Source of the DNA: Holzapfeliella floricola DSM 23037 = JCM 16512
GTDB lineage: Bacteria; Bacillota; Bacilli; Lactobacillales; Lactobacillaceae
Length of the DNA stretch: 50,279 nt
Direction of reading: 5' to 3'
Assembly (NCBI RefSeq): GCF_001436605.1
Contig: NZ_AYZL01000008.1
Coordinates: forward strand, 72,272-122,550
Of this stretch, positions 32,839-42,058 are shown in pieces (position 1 is the stretch's first letter; every line of letters starts with the position of its first letter). The notes beneath the pieces were generated by a model that saw nothing but the letters and a program-made list of their open reading frames with translations, was not told where the DNA came from and searched no databases. Position numbers and translations under genes: made by a program.

Positions 32839-33780
32839 ATGAGTAGTTTTTGGAAGTATTTCTTTAAACGTTTGTTCTACATGGTCATTACCTTACTAAT
32901 TATCATCACGATAACATTTTTCTTGATGAAATTACTGCCAGGTAGTCCATATTCAAACATTGAAAAATTATCACCCGATCAAGTTGCCCAATTGAACCGT
33001 CAAAACGGGTTGGATAAACCGGTTATTGTGCAATATTTCAACTATATTGTTAATATGTTCCACTTAGATTTTGGAACATCTTATCAATTTAAGAACCAAT
33101 CTGTGTCAGCCTTATTATTAGGAAGAATCGCACCATCATTACAATTAGGATTCCAAGCTTTATTATTTGGGACAGTTGTAGGAACTTTACTAGGTGCTGT
33201 TTCAGCTATGAAGCAAAATACATGGATTGATACTGGTTCAACTTTAATTGCAATTTTAGGACGTTCAATTCCTAACTTTGTGTTTGCTGTTTTATTACAG
33301 TTTGTGTTTGCATTACAGCTTCGTATTTTACCAATTGCAAAGTGGGAAGATTTTTCATATACTATTTTGCCAATGCTTGCGTTAGCAATGTCACCGCTTG
33401 CCGATTCAGCTCGTTTCATTAGAACTGAAATGGTAGAAGTCTTGCACAGTGATTATATTGAATTAGCACGGGCTAAAGGATTAAGCCGTTGGCAAATCGT
33501 TTACAAGCATGCTTTGAGAAATAGTTTAATTCCATTGCTAACTTTACTTGGACCTTTAGCTATAGCATTGATGACAGGGTCACTTGTTGTCGAAAATATC
33601 TTTGCAATCCCAGGTATCGGTGAACAGTTTGTTAAATCAATCACCACAAACGACTATCCAACAATTATGGCAATTACAATTTTGTACTCTGCTTTACTAA
33701 TTTTTATCATTTTAGTTGTCGATATTCTTTACGGAATTGTAGACCCTAGAATTCGTATTACAGAAGGGAGCAAGGATTAA
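32839..33780 (+). CDS. oppB: Oligopeptide ABC transporter permease OppB
   Basis: A 313-residue inner channel subunit with about six helices. The N-terminal FFKRLFYMVITLLIIITITFFLMKLLPGSP is typical of OppB/DppB. The EAA loop (HSDYIELARAKGLSRWQIVYKHALRNSLIPL) contacts the ATPase. The start is the ATG with AGGAGG 7 bases upstream; an in-frame ATG 30 bases earlier lacks a site. First gene of oppBCDF; a weak AT-rich promoter region lies in the divergent gap 32756-32838. Confidence 0.96.
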   Translation: MSSFWKYFFKRLFYMVITLLIIITITFFLMKLLPGSPYSNIEKLSPDQVAQLNRQNGLDKPVIVQYFNYIVNMFHLDFGTSYQFKNQSVSALLLGRIAPSLQLGFQALLFGTVVGTLLGAVSAMKQNTWIDTGSTLIAILGRSIPNFVFAVLLQFVFALQLRILPIAKWEDFSYTILPMLALAMSPLADSARFIRTEMVEVLHSDYIELARAKGLSRWQIVYKHALRNSLIPLLTLLGPLAIALMTGSLVVENIFAIPGIGEQFVKSITTNDYPTIMAITILYSALLIFIILVVDILYGIVDPRIRITEGSKD

Positions 33781-33782
33781 TT

Positions 33783-34820
33783 ATGACTAAAGCAAAATTA
33801 AAGCAAATTGAGCAAATTCCTGCTTCTGAATTCCAACCTTTAGCTAAAAATACTAAAGATGAACGTGAACAAATTTCTGCACCTTCATTAACTTTCTTAC
33901 AAGATTCATGGCGTCGCCTTAAAAAGAATAAGGCCGCAATGATTAGTTTAAGTTTACTAGTAATTATTGTTTTAATTGCTATCATTACTATTTTTGTGTC
34001 ACCTAGTGATCCAACTGCACAAAATTTGAAATATATTAACTTACCACCCAAGTTTCCGGGAATCGATATCAACGGATTAAACGGTAAAGCAATGGTTGGG
34101 GGTCAATTAGTTGATAAGTACGCTCAAGCTGGTATTCCAGAGGGTGTGCATTATTTCTTAGGAACTGACAGTTTAGGCCGTGATTTATTGAGCCGATTGC
34201 TTGTTGGGACTAGAATTTCATTATTAATTGCTTTTGCAGCAGCAGCATTAGATATTATTTTTGGTGTAACATACGGATTGATTTCAGGGCTATTAGGAGG
34301 CCGCGTTGATAATATTATGCAACGGTTTCTCGAAATTATTTCGGGTATTCCTAACCTAGTTGTAATGATTTTAATGCTAGTTGTATTAAAACCAGGTGTA
34401 TTTTCAATTGTGGCTGCTATGGCGATTACTAACTGGGTACCAATGGCACGTGTGGTTCGTGGACAAACCTTGAAATTAAAAGATCAAGAGTTCGTACTTG
34501 CCGCAACTTCCTTAGGTGAAAGTCGTTCAAAAATTGCGTTTAAACATATTTTGCCAAATATCTCTAGCGTAATTATTGTTCAAATGATGTTTAGTATTCC
34601 ATCAGCTATCTTTTTCGAAGCTTTCCTAAGTTTCATTGGACTAGGAATTCAACCACCAAGTGCATCCCTAGGTATGTTACTAAGTGATGGTTACAAGACA
34701 TGGCAATATTTAGGTTACCAAATGTGGATTCCAGCTATTGTGTTATCTATTATCATGATTGGATTTAACCTATTAGCTGATGGACTACGTGATGCTTTAG
34801 ATCCTAAGATGAAAGAGTGA
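33783..34820 (+). CDS. oppC: Oligopeptide ABC transporter permease OppC
   Basis: A 345-residue permease with an N-terminal cytoplasmic extension (~45 residues), a first helix (AMISLSLLVIIVLIAIITIFV), an extracytoplasmic loop ending FLGTDSLGRDLLSRLL, which is diagnostic of OppC/DppC, and the EAA loop (LAATSLGESRSKIAFKHILPN). It starts 2 bases after oppB. Confidence 0.96.
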   Translation: MTKAKLKQIEQIPASEFQPLAKNTKDEREQISAPSLTFLQDSWRRLKKNKAAMISLSLLVIIVLIAIITIFVSPSDPTAQNLKYINLPPKFPGIDINGLNGKAMVGGQLVDKYAQAGIPEGVHYFLGTDSLGRDLLSRLLVGTRISLLIAFAAAALDIIFGVTYGLISGLLGGRVDNIMQRFLEIISGIPNLVVMILMLVVLKPGVFSIVAAMAITNWVPMARVVRGQTLKLKDQEFVLAATSLGESRSKIAFKHILPNISSVIIVQMMFSIPSAIFFEAFLSFIGLGIQPPSASLGMLLSDGYKTWQYLGYQMWIPAIVLSIIMIGFNLLADGLRDALDPKMKE

Positions 34821-34825
34821 CAAGA

Positions 34826-35884
34826 ATGAAAAAAATGTTAGAAGTTAAAAATTTAGAAATTTCTTTTGATACATTTGCCGGAAAAGTTCAAGCCATTCGT
34901 AATGTTAGTTTTGACCTTAAAAAAGGAGAAACGCTTGCAATCGTAGGAGAATCCGGAAGTGGTAAATCAGTAACAACAAGAAGTTTAATGAAATTATTAG
35001 CAAGCAATGCTAATGTTGAAAACGGTGAAATTTTATTTGATGGTCAAAATATCCTGGAAAAAAGTGAAGGTGAAATGCGTAAACTACGTGGTAGTAAAAT
35101 TTCAATGATTTTCCAAGATCCAATGACCTCACTAGATCCAACAATGCCAATTGGAAAACAAGTGGCAGAGCCTTTGATGATTCATCATCAAGCTTCTAAA
35201 AAAGAAGCCTACAAAAAGGCCTTAGAATTACTTGAAATGGTCGGACTACCCAATGCAAAAGATCGTTTCAAGAATTATCCTCATCAATTTTCTGGTGGAC
35301 AAAGACAACGTATTGTTATTGCAATTGCATTAATCTGTAATCCAGAAGTCTTGATTGCCGATGAACCTACAACGGCTCTTGATGTAACAATTCAAGCCCA
35401 AATTCTTGAATTATTAAAAGACTTGCAGAAAAAAGTAAAAACATCTATTGTCTTTATCACCCATGATTTGGGAGTTGTAGCTAATATTGCTGACCGTGTA
35501 GCGGTTATGTATGCGGGTAAAATTGTGGAGATTGGGACAGCAGAAGAAATTTTTTATAATCCAAGACATCCTTATACATGGGGACTACTAGGGTCAATGC
35601 CTTCTATTGAAAGCTCGGCTTCTCGTCTTTACGCAATTCCAGGAACGCCTCCTGATTTGTTGCAACCACCAAAAGGTGATGCTTTCTATCCTCGTAACGA
35701 ATTCGCCTTAAAAATCGATGCAGAACAACAACCCCCTTACTTTGAAGTTTCAAAAACGCACAAAGCGGCAACTTGGTTACTAGCACCTCAAGCACCTGAA
35801 GTGACACCGCCTGAAGAAATTCAAAAGCGTTGGAAGAAATTTGAAGAATTAAAACGCGCAAAAGAGGTGAAAGATAATGAATAA
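34826..35884 (+). CDS. oppD: Oligopeptide ABC transporter ATPase OppD
   Basis: A 352-residue ATPase: Walker [11 protein letters not shown]-loop [12 protein letters not shown], signature FSGGQRQR, Walker [15 protein letters not shown]-loop ITHDLG, and the C-terminal oligopeptide extension ([19 protein letters not shown]). The family's usual C-terminal CxxxxC-type cysteine cluster is absent: the extension reads FYPRNEFAL where CPFAPRC-like sequence is common. The start is uncertain between GTG 34817, ATG 34826 and ATG 34835; 34826 is preferred. Confidence 0.94.
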   Translation: MKKMLEVKNLEISFDTFAGKVQAIRNVSFDLKKGETLAIVGESGSGKSVTTRSLMKLLASNANVENGEILFDGQNILEKSEGEMRKLRGSKISMIFQDPMTSLDPTMPIGKQVAEPLMIHHQASKKEAYKKALELLEMVGLPNAKDRFKNYPHQFSGGQRQRIVIAIALICNPEVLIADEPTTALDVTIQAQILELLKDLQKKVKTSIVFITHDLGVVANIADRVAVMYAGKIVEIGTAEEIFYNPRHPYTWGLLGSMPSIESSASRLYAIPGTPPDLLQPPKGDAFYPRNEFALKIDAEQQPPYFEVSKTHKAATWLLAPQAPEVTPPEEIQKRWKKFEELKRAKEVKDNE

Positions 35885-36821
35885 TAAAGTTTTGCTTGAT
35901 GTTAAAAATTTAAAACAATATTTTAACGTAGGTCGTAAAGACGAAGTTAAAGCTGTTGATGACATTAGCTTTCACATTTATGAAGGAGAAACTTTTGGTT
36001 TAGTTGGTGAATCTGGAAGTGGGAAGTCAACGACTGGTCGTAGTATTATGCGTCTTGAAAATCCAACGTCCGGCGAAGTGACTTTTGATGGCCAAGATGT
36101 GCTGGCTTTGAAATCAAAAGAGGATATGCGTCGCTTCCGTCGAAATGTGCAAATGATTTTTCAAGACCCTTATGCATCCTTAAATCCTCGTATGAAAGTT
36201 GAAGATATTATTGCTGAAGGGTTAGACATTAACCACCTAGTTAAAAACAAAGAACAACGTACTAAACGTGTTAATGAATTACTAGAAATTGTGGGATTGA
36301 ATCCTAACCACGCGACAAGATATCCTCATGAATTTTCTGGTGGGCAAAGACAACGTATAGGGATTGCTCGTGCGCTAGCTGTTGATCCTAAATTTATTGT
36401 AGCTGATGAACCAATTTCAGCTCTTGATGTTTCTATCCAAGCACAAGTTGTGAACTTGTTGCAAGATTTACAAAAAGAGCATAAGTTAACTTACTTATTC
36501 ATTGCTCACGATTTATCTATGGTTAAGCATATTAGTGATCGTATTGGTGTGATGCATCACGGTAAATTACTTGAAGTTGCTTCAAGTGATGAAATTTACT
36601 ATAACGGTGTTCATCCTTATACAGAAAGTTTACTTTCTGCCATTCCAATGCCCGATCCTGAGTATGAACGCTCTCGTCAGCGTGTTAGTTATCAACCTGT
36701 TGAAGATGATAAAGAACGTCGTATGCAGGAAATAACACCCGGACACTTTATCTATTGTTCAGATGATGAAGTTGAAATGTATCAAGATAAATTGAACAAA
36801 AAAGTAATGGCATCCCGCTAG
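35877..36821 (+). CDS. oppF: Oligopeptide ABC transporter ATPase OppF
   Basis: A 314-residue ATPase: Walker [11 protein letters not shown]-loop [14 protein letters not shown], signature [15 protein letters not shown], Walker [14 protein letters not shown] and H-loop IAHDLS. The C-terminal part carries [12 protein letters not shown]. It overlaps oppD by 8 bp. With OppD it forms the heterodimeric motor. The stop codon lies in the loop of the terminator hairpin. Confidence 0.96.
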   Translation: MNNKVLLDVKNLKQYFNVGRKDEVKAVDDISFHIYEGETFGLVGESGSGKSTTGRSIMRLENPTSGEVTFDGQDVLALKSKEDMRRFRRNVQMIFQDPYASLNPRMKVEDIIAEGLDINHLVKNKEQRTKRVNELLEIVGLNPNHATRYPHEFSGGQRQRIGIARALAVDPKFIVADEPISALDVSIQAQVVNLLQDLQKEHKLTYLFIAHDLSMVKHISDRIGVMHHGKLLEVASSDEIYYNGVHPYTESLLSAIPMPDPEYERSRQRVSYQPVEDDKERRMQEITPGHFIYCSDDEVEMYQDKLNKKVMASR

Positions 36822-36840
36822 GGAGCTGTTACTTTTTTTA
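36801..36840 (+). terminator. Terminator overlapping the end of oppF
   Basis: AAGTAA.GGC.TCCC-GCTA-GGGA.GC..TTACTT followed by TTTTT; the loop holds the oppF stop codon (36819-36821). Confidence 0.8.
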
Positions 36841-36884
36841 TTTTTGTTTTATGATGAAGGAGAGAAAGTTGGGGGTAATTGAAA

Positions 36885-38027
36885 ATGGAAAATTTATTTA
36901 AGCGACCACGAAAGATTACAGAGGATATTGAAAATCGAAGTGTCACTTGGTTAGAATTGTTTTATGATTTAATTTTTACAGTTGTTTTGTTGGATTTGAC
37001 AGAGGGGTTAGTGCATCATTTTACAATTGAGAACTTTTTAAATACAACTGTGTTGTTCTTTTTATTTTTATGGAGTTGGAATGAGACCTCTGTTTATTTC
37101 GATGATCATGGGAATCTAGGTGTTATTAATACTGTTATTATGAACTCTCAAATCATTCTGACGGGAATAGCGACACTCTTTATTCCAGAAGCAGTTGAAG
37201 GTGATTTTAGCCATATTATTATTGCTTTCATGGCTATTGAGTTATTAATGATTATCATTTGGTTAATAGTAAGTTATTTTGACAAAATCCATAGGCAAGT
37301 TGCATTGTCATGTGCGTTGTTATATATGATGGTTTTATTGTTTTTAAGTAGTGGTTACTTTGCTAGTTTAGAATCAGCTAAGGTGATAGTTATCATCAGT
37401 TTATTGATAAATTATTTTGGACTGTTTTTATTATCACCAATTATGAAAAAAGAGTACGAAGAACATAGTTTAGATTATGCTATAAAAGATTCTTTGATAG
37501 AGCGTTATGGATTAATAATGATGATAACGCTTGGAGAAGTAATTGCTGGGTTTTATACTAGTTTAAAATATCCTATTTATACTGAAAAAATTGTCGGATT
37601 TGTTTTAAGTGCAGTTTTGATTTCTTCAGCTGCAGCAATTTTTTATAGTATCTTGGGTGACTTAGAAATTAATGTGAAGTCTGCTGTTAAAATGCTGGCT
37701 ATGAGATTGCTGTTTTTAGGTGATATTTATTTAATTATGACTAGTGGAATAGCATTACATCTGATTTTAGAGGGCCATGAATCATTAGGAATCAGATTAC
37801 TGTTTGTTTTGACACTATTTGCTAGTATGACAATGATTTGGTTAATCCGAGCTATTGCAATGTTGCCTAAAAATAGACATAGAGCGTATATCTACTTAGG
37901 AGTAGAATTAGCAGTTTATTTGGGATTAACGATAATGCCTAAGATGGTATTATTACTAGGTATTGATATTTTATTGACTATTCATTTAGTTCATTACATC
38001 AAGACAAGAGACAGCGTCATTAAATAG
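36885..38027 (+). CDS. Low temperature requirement protein A (LtrA) family membrane protein
   Basis: A ~380-residue protein with about ten hydrophobic segments. The N-terminal VTWLELFYDLIFTVVLLDLTE matches the LtrA signature V-(T/S)-x-x-E-L-F-(Y/F)-D-L-x-(F/Y). A second conserved block is LIERYGLIMMITLGEVIAG (E-R-x-G-L-x-x-I-x-x-G-E). First linked to cold growth in Listeria; the biochemical role is unknown. The ATG at 36885 has GGGGGT 8 bases upstream; an in-frame TTG 6 bases earlier is less likely. Confidence 0.9.
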   Translation: MENLFKRPRKITEDIENRSVTWLELFYDLIFTVVLLDLTEGLVHHFTIENFLNTTVLFFLFLWSWNETSVYFDDHGNLGVINTVIMNSQIILTGIATLFIPEAVEGDFSHIIIAFMAIELLMIIIWLIVSYFDKIHRQVALSCALLYMMVLLFLSSGYFASLESAKVIVIISLLINYFGLFLLSPIMKKEYEEHSLDYAIKDSLIERYGLIMMITLGEVIAGFYTSLKYPIYTEKIVGFVLSAVLISSAAAIFYSILGDLEINVKSAVKMLAMRLLFLGDIYLIMTSGIALHLILEGHESLGIRLLFVLTLFASMTMIWLIRAIAMLPKNRHRAYIYLGVELAVYLGLTIMPKMVLLLGIDILLTIHLVHYIKTRDSVIK

Positions 38028-38052
38028 TATGGGCCATTTTGATTGTTAGTTG

Positions 38053-38080
38053 TTGACATTTGGATAAAACCTGTTAGTAT
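38053..38080 (+). promoter_or_regulatory. Promoter of the 43-residue protein gene
   Basis: TTGACA (38053-38058) is a perfect -35; TAGTAT (38075-38080) follows at 16 bp, or TATAAG (38078-38083) at 19 bp. Confidence 0.5.
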
Positions 38081-38143
38081 AAGGGATAATATTTCGCTAC
38101 TAGCCTTTCGTACTTTTATATTTTTGAAGGGAGTACTAGTAAT

Positions 38144-38275
38144 ATGTTACAACATAAAGTTCAACTTAATACATTAACACAGGTTTTCACAGTTAGTGAT
38201 GTCAAAGGCAATCATGCTGATGGCGCTACAATTGAAGAAGCCGTAGAAAAGTTAAATCACACACTTAGTGCTTAA
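38144..38275 (+). CDS. Hypothetical 43-residue small protein
   Basis: A short frame from ATG to TAA starting MLQHKVQLNTLTQVF and ending EEAVEKLNHTLSA. AAGGGAG lies ~10 bases upstream. A promoter precedes it and a strong terminator begins at its stop codon, so this is a self-contained gene. The protein is soluble, with a predicted beta hairpin followed by an amphipathic helix (ATIEEAVEKLNHTL). I do not recognise a family; it superficially recalls DUF1659/DUF2922-type short proteins of Firmicutes, but that is not secure. Confidence 0.6.
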   Translation: MLQHKVQLNTLTQVFTVSDVKGNHADGATIEEAVEKLNHTLSA

Positions 38276-38313
38276 AAGATGATCAACCAAAGTTGGGAGA
38301 TCATCTTTTTTTA
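38274..38313 (+). terminator. Terminator of the small-protein gene
   Basis: AAAAGATGATC..CCAA-AG-TTGG..GATCATCTTTTTTT, nested stems with a T run, starting within the stop codon. Confidence 0.88.
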
Positions 38314-38395
38314 TTTAAAAAATGATAAAGACTATCGGCATTAGCTGTAAAATAACGTAAAATAATAGTTATCATATTTCTGATGGGAGAATTAT

Positions 38396-39208
38396 ATGGA
38401 TTGGTTTTTACGTGTATTTAAAGGGATGCTCATTGGCTCCGGATTTATCTTACCTGGAATTAGTGGTGGCACATTAGCAGTCGTGTTTGGTGTTTATGAA
38501 CGTGTGATTACATTTTTAGCCAACATACGAAAAAACTTCAAGCAAAATGTGTTGTTTTTTTTACCACTTGGTATAGGTGGTATTTTAGGTATTGTTGTTT
38601 TTTCATTGTTGATGAGTGTAGCCCTAGCTAAATATGAATACCAAATGCTGTGGGTATTTATAGGTGCTATTGTTGGGACATTACCAACTTTATTTCGACA
38701 ATCAACCGAGCAAACTAAACGAACAACAGCTGATACGATTATATTAATTACTACAGCATTGATTATGACGGTATTCTTGATTTTTGGACAGGGATTATTT
38801 AGTCAAATACCTCAGAATTTCTTTACTTGGATTCTATCAGGCTTTTTGATTGGTTTAGGTGTGATCATTCCAGGATTAAGTCCTTCTAACTTTTTAATTT
38901 ATATGGGGATGTATCAACCGATGACAGATGGGTTGAAGACTTTTGATTTAGGGATTGTAATTCCTTTAGCAATCGGTGGTATTTTGAGTTTGGTAACATT
39001 ATCTAAATTAGTTAATTTAATCCTTCAAAACTATCATTCAAGATTATTCAACTTCATAATTGGTGTCGTCATTGCTTCAACTATTGTGATTATTCCACTT
39101 AACGTCACATATGATGTTGTGACGATTATCAGTTGTGCGGGTTTATTTTTAGTTGGGATTGGCATTGCGTATTTGATGACAAAATTAGATCAAAAAGAAA
39201 AAGCTTAG
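38396..39208 (+). CDS. popT: DUF368 (PopT-type) polyprenyl-phosphate transporter
   Basis: A 270-residue membrane protein with an internal repeat typical of DUF368: GMLIGSGFILPGISGGTLA in the first half and GFLIGLGVIIPGLSPSNFL in the second. DUF368 (PopT) proteins have been shown in other bacteria to recycle undecaprenyl phosphate across the membrane for wall synthesis. The symbol is given by family membership, not by an ortholog search. GGGAGA lies upstream of the ATG. Confidence 0.88.
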   Translation: MDWFLRVFKGMLIGSGFILPGISGGTLAVVFGVYERVITFLANIRKNFKQNVLFFLPLGIGGILGIVVFSLLMSVALAKYEYQMLWVFIGAIVGTLPTLFRQSTEQTKRTTADTIILITTALIMTVFLIFGQGLFSQIPQNFFTWILSGFLIGLGVIIPGLSPSNFLIYMGMYQPMTDGLKTFDLGIVIPLAIGGILSLVTLSKLVNLILQNYHSRLFNFIIGVVIASTIVIIPLNVTYDVVTIISCAGLFLVGIGIAYLMTKLDQKEKA

Positions 39209-39230
39209 GTTAGTGACCTAAGCTTTTTTG
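39198..39230. terminator. Bidirectional terminator between popT and the PTS gene
   Basis: AAAAAGCTTAGGT / ACCTAAGCTTTTTT with a 5-base loop; both flanks carry the needed A/T tracts. Confidence 0.93.
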
Positions 39231-39237
39231 ATAAGGG

Positions 39238-40617
39238 TTAAACAGTGGGTTTATCTTTGTCAGTATAAACAATATATGACACGATAAAGCTAAAAATAAA
39301 GGCAACAGCACAAGCAGCGATAGCCGCAAATAATCCTGTTAAATTACCGTCATTTGGAATATATGTTAGGAAAGTGAAAAATCCAAGAACACCAACAGTA
39401 TAAACAAGTGTATTGAATAATCCCATAATTAAGCCACCAATACCAGCACCAATCATACTGATAACAAACGGCTTTTTAGTTGGAATGGTAACTCCAAACA
39501 TGGAAGGCTCTGAAATCCCAAATACCCCAGTGATAAAAGCGGATAAACTAAGAGCTTTGAATTTTTTATCTTTTGTTTTAAGCATAACTCCCAAAACAGC
39601 TCCAATTTGAGCATAAAGTGCTGCAAAAGTTAAGGCCATAATTGGATCTTGTCCAACAGTTGCAATGTTGATAAAAGCAATTGGAATAATTCCCCAATGA
39701 AGTCCAAGAACAACTAGTGGCTGCCAAAGTACACCCAGCACTAAACCAGCAATAGCAGGGTTTAATTGGACAAGTGTTTGAATAATCCAGCCCATTCCTT
39801 GAGAAAGCCAGGTTGTTAATGGCCCAATGATTAAAAATATAAGTGGAATGGTAATAATCAATGTACAAAATGGCACAATAAAGTTTTGGATGATTTCTGG
39901 AATCCATTTCGTAAAGAATTTTTCAAGTTTTGAAGCTAATAAAACCCCTACAATTACAGGAATAACTGAACTGGTGTAGTTAACCATGATTAATGGAATT
40001 CCAAAGAACGTATCAAAAACGTGTGTCTGAAGTGGTGTATTTGCAAATAGTGTAAATAAAGGCGTAGCAGATTCTGGGCTAGCCATTTGAACAATACTAG
40101 GATAAGTTAACGTTGCACCAATTGTAATACCGATAAGTGGTGAGGTTTTAAACCTTTTTGAAGCGCTATATCCTAAAACAATAGGTAGAAAATAGAAGAA
40201 GCCATCAGAAATAGCATATAATACTTGGTAAGTACCACTATGACTGTCCATTAGTTTTAAAGCAGATAACGCCGACATCAACCCTTTTAGCATCCCTGTT
40301 GCAGCTAAGAATCCTAAGATAGGCATGAAGATACCTGATAAAGTATCAAGTAAGCGATTGAATAGATTGGGTTTGCTTTGTGTTTCATCGGGGTCATCTA
40401 GCAATTCATAGTAAAGAGCCGTTGCTTCTTTATTAGTTTTTAAAGAAACGTGGTTCTTTTCAACAGTAGCTGATTTAACATGTGGCAATTTTTCAAGCTT
40501 TTCAACTTCAGGGACACTTTCTAAATCAAAAAATAGAGAATCTTTTCGATGTCCTAAGGCTGTCAGCTTATTCTTACCACCAATTAGTGAGAATAGTTCT
40601 TGACTCAATTTGTTCAT
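39238..40617 (-). CDS. PTS EIIBC permease with degenerate IIB domain
   Basis: A 459-residue protein of the glucose/beta-glucoside (bglP/scrA) PTS class. Residues ~1-75 fold like EIIB, but the phosphorylation site normally found in a HCATRLRF-like context reads GHRKDSLFF, with no cysteine. Residues ~85-450 are EIIC with ten or so helices, including LGLHWGIIPI and GISEPSMFGVTIPTKKPF, a strong family signature. There is no EIIA domain. Without the Cys it cannot phosphorylate its sugar by itself; it may borrow another EIIB, act as a sensor or transport without phosphorylation. AAAGGAG precedes the ATG. It is monocistronic, with no adjacent sugar hydrolase or regulator. Confidence 0.88.
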   Translation of the reverse strand: MNKLSQELFSLIGGKNKLTALGHRKDSLFFDLESVPEVEKLEKLPHVKSATVEKNHVSLKTNKEATALYYELLDDPDETQSKPNLFNRLLDTLSGIFMPILGFLAATGMLKGLMSALSALKLMDSHSGTYQVLYAISDGFFYFLPIVLGYSASKRFKTSPLIGITIGATLTYPSIVQMASPESATPLFTLFANTPLQTHVFDTFFGIPLIMVNYTSSVIPVIVGVLLASKLEKFFTKWIPEIIQNFIVPFCTLIITIPLIFLIIGPLTTWLSQGMGWIIQTLVQLNPAIAGLVLGVLWQPLVVLGLHWGIIPIAFINIATVGQDPIMALTFAALYAQIGAVLGVMLKTKDKKFKALSLSAFITGVFGISEPSMFGVTIPTKKPFVISMIGAGIGGLIMGLFNTLVYTVGVLGFFTFLTYIPNDGNLTGLFAAIAACAVAFIFSFIVSYIVYTDKDKPTV

Positions 40618-40681
40618 TTGAGCACTCCTTTTAAAAAATTTTAAATAGTCTTAACTAAATTTTAACGTAAATGTAGTCGGT

Positions 40682-40710
40682 TTGGCCAATAAAAAAAGAT
40701 GTGTTATACT
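40682..40710 (+). promoter_or_regulatory. Promoter of the tandem SDR operon
   Basis: TTGGCC (40682-40687), 17-bp spacer, TATACT (40705-40710). It lies in the divergent gap with the PTS gene. Confidence 0.65.
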
Positions 40711-40745
40711 ATTACTTACAAAAAAGAAGTGAAGGAGTTTTATAA

Positions 40746-41378
40746 ATGAAAGTATTTGTAGCAGGTGCAAATGGCCGTGTCGGTCGTCATGTTGTCAATA
40801 AGTTAATCCAAAAAGATGATGATGTTTTAGCTGGTGTTAGAGATCCAAAAACACAGTCCATTTTAAGGCATGATCATGTAGCCTACGTACCCTTTAACTT
40901 GCATCAAGACATTAATCAGATGGTTGAGGCTTTTTCAAATAGTGATGCAGTTATATTTACTGCAGGATCAGCTGGCAAAGATGTTGCTAAAGTTGACTTA
41001 GATGGTGCTGTTAAGACAATGAAAGCAGCTGAAAAAGCAGGTATCAAGCGTTACATTATGGTTAGTGCTGTCAATGCAGACCATCCAGAGACATGGCCGG
41101 GTCAATCCTTACATGATTATTACATTGGTAAGCATTACGCTGATGAATGGTTAAAACAAACAGATTTAGATTATGTTATTGTACAGCCAGTCACATTAAG
41201 TGACAAACCAGCAACCGGTGAAATATCATCTGATTATGCTAAATTATCAGATGATATTAGCCGTGAAGATGTTGCAGAATTCTTAGCTCAAGTAGTTAGA
41301 AAGCAAAGCGCTAATCGATTAACGGTCGATATCTCTAATGGTGATGAAGCTATTCATGAAGTTATTTCAGATTTATAA
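40746..41378 (+). CDS. NAD(P)-binding SDR protein, tandem copy 1
   Basis: A 210-residue atypical SDR (VFVAGANGRVGRHVVNKL for the dinucleotide; AGIKRYIMVSAVNADHPETWP; SLHDYYIGKHYADEWLKQTDLDYVIVQP). It is of the NAD(P)H-binding/YwnB-YtgA type, function unknown, possibly acting on quinones or flavins. It is followed 21 bases later by a near twin. AGTGAAGGAG lies before the ATG. Confidence 0.9.
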   Translation: MKVFVAGANGRVGRHVVNKLIQKDDDVLAGVRDPKTQSILRHDHVAYVPFNLHQDINQMVEAFSNSDAVIFTAGSAGKDVAKVDLDGAVKTMKAAEKAGIKRYIMVSAVNADHPETWPGQSLHDYYIGKHYADEWLKQTDLDYVIVQPVTLSDKPATGEISSDYAKLSDDISREDVAEFLAQVVRKQSANRLTVDISNGDEAIHEVISDL

Positions 41379-41399
41379 AGTAATCAGGAGGAAAATAAT

Positions 41400-42032
41400 A
41401 TGAAAATTTTTGTAGTAGGTGCAAATGGTCGCGTAGGTCGTCATGTTGTTCAAAAATTATCTCAAAAGCAAGATGAAGTGATTGCAGGTGTTCGTGACCC
41501 TAAAACACAGTCTTTAGTTGAAGCTGACAATGTAAATTATGTGGAATTTAACTTACATCAAGATGCTGCCCAAATGGCTGAAGCTTTCAAGGGAAGTGAA
41601 GCGATTATCTTTGCGGCAGGATCGGCAGGTAAAGATGTCTTGAAAGTTGACCTAGATGGCGCAGTTAAAACGATGACAGCTGCTAAAGAAGCTGGTATTA
41701 AGCGTTATATTATGGTGAGTGCGGTTAACGCAGATCGTCCTGAAACATTCCCTGGTCAAGCACTACACGATTACTATATTTCAAAACACTATGCTGATGA
41801 ATGGTTGAGACAAACAGACTTAGACTATGTGATTGCGCAACCAACAGCCTTGACAGATACCTCTTCAGATGGTCTGATTAATGTAGGTCGCAAAGGGCTG
41901 CAATCTGAAATTAGTCGTGAAAGTGTCGCAGAATTTTTAGCTGAAGTTGTTAGAAATAATGCGATTAACCATCAAACAATTGACTTGTCTGATGGTGAAA
42001 CACCAATTTCACAAGCCATTGCTGACCTATAA
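41400..42032 (+). CDS. NAD(P)-binding SDR protein, tandem copy 2
   Basis: A 210-residue duplicate of the preceding gene with the same length, most positions conserved and the same blocks (VVGANGRVGRHVVQKL, AGIKRYIMVSAVNADRPETFP, LHDYYISKHYADEWLRQTDLDYVIAQP). The copies differ mainly at 155-175. AGGAGG is 6-7 bases upstream. It belongs to an operon with the quinone-oxidoreductase-like gene. Confidence 0.9.
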   Translation: MKIFVVGANGRVGRHVVQKLSQKQDEVIAGVRDPKTQSLVEADNVNYVEFNLHQDAAQMAEAFKGSEAIIFAAGSAGKDVLKVDLDGAVKTMTAAKEAGIKRYIMVSAVNADRPETFPGQALHDYYISKHYADEWLRQTDLDYVIAQPTALTDTSSDGLINVGRKGLQSEISRESVAEFLAEVVRNNAINHQTIDLSDGETPISQAIADL

Positions 42033-42058
42033 TTAACAAGATAAGAGGTTATTTTGCC

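Noticed and set aside
36801-36840. Programmed readthrough at the oppF stop
   Set aside because: The hairpin around the stop ends in a T run and is a normal terminator.
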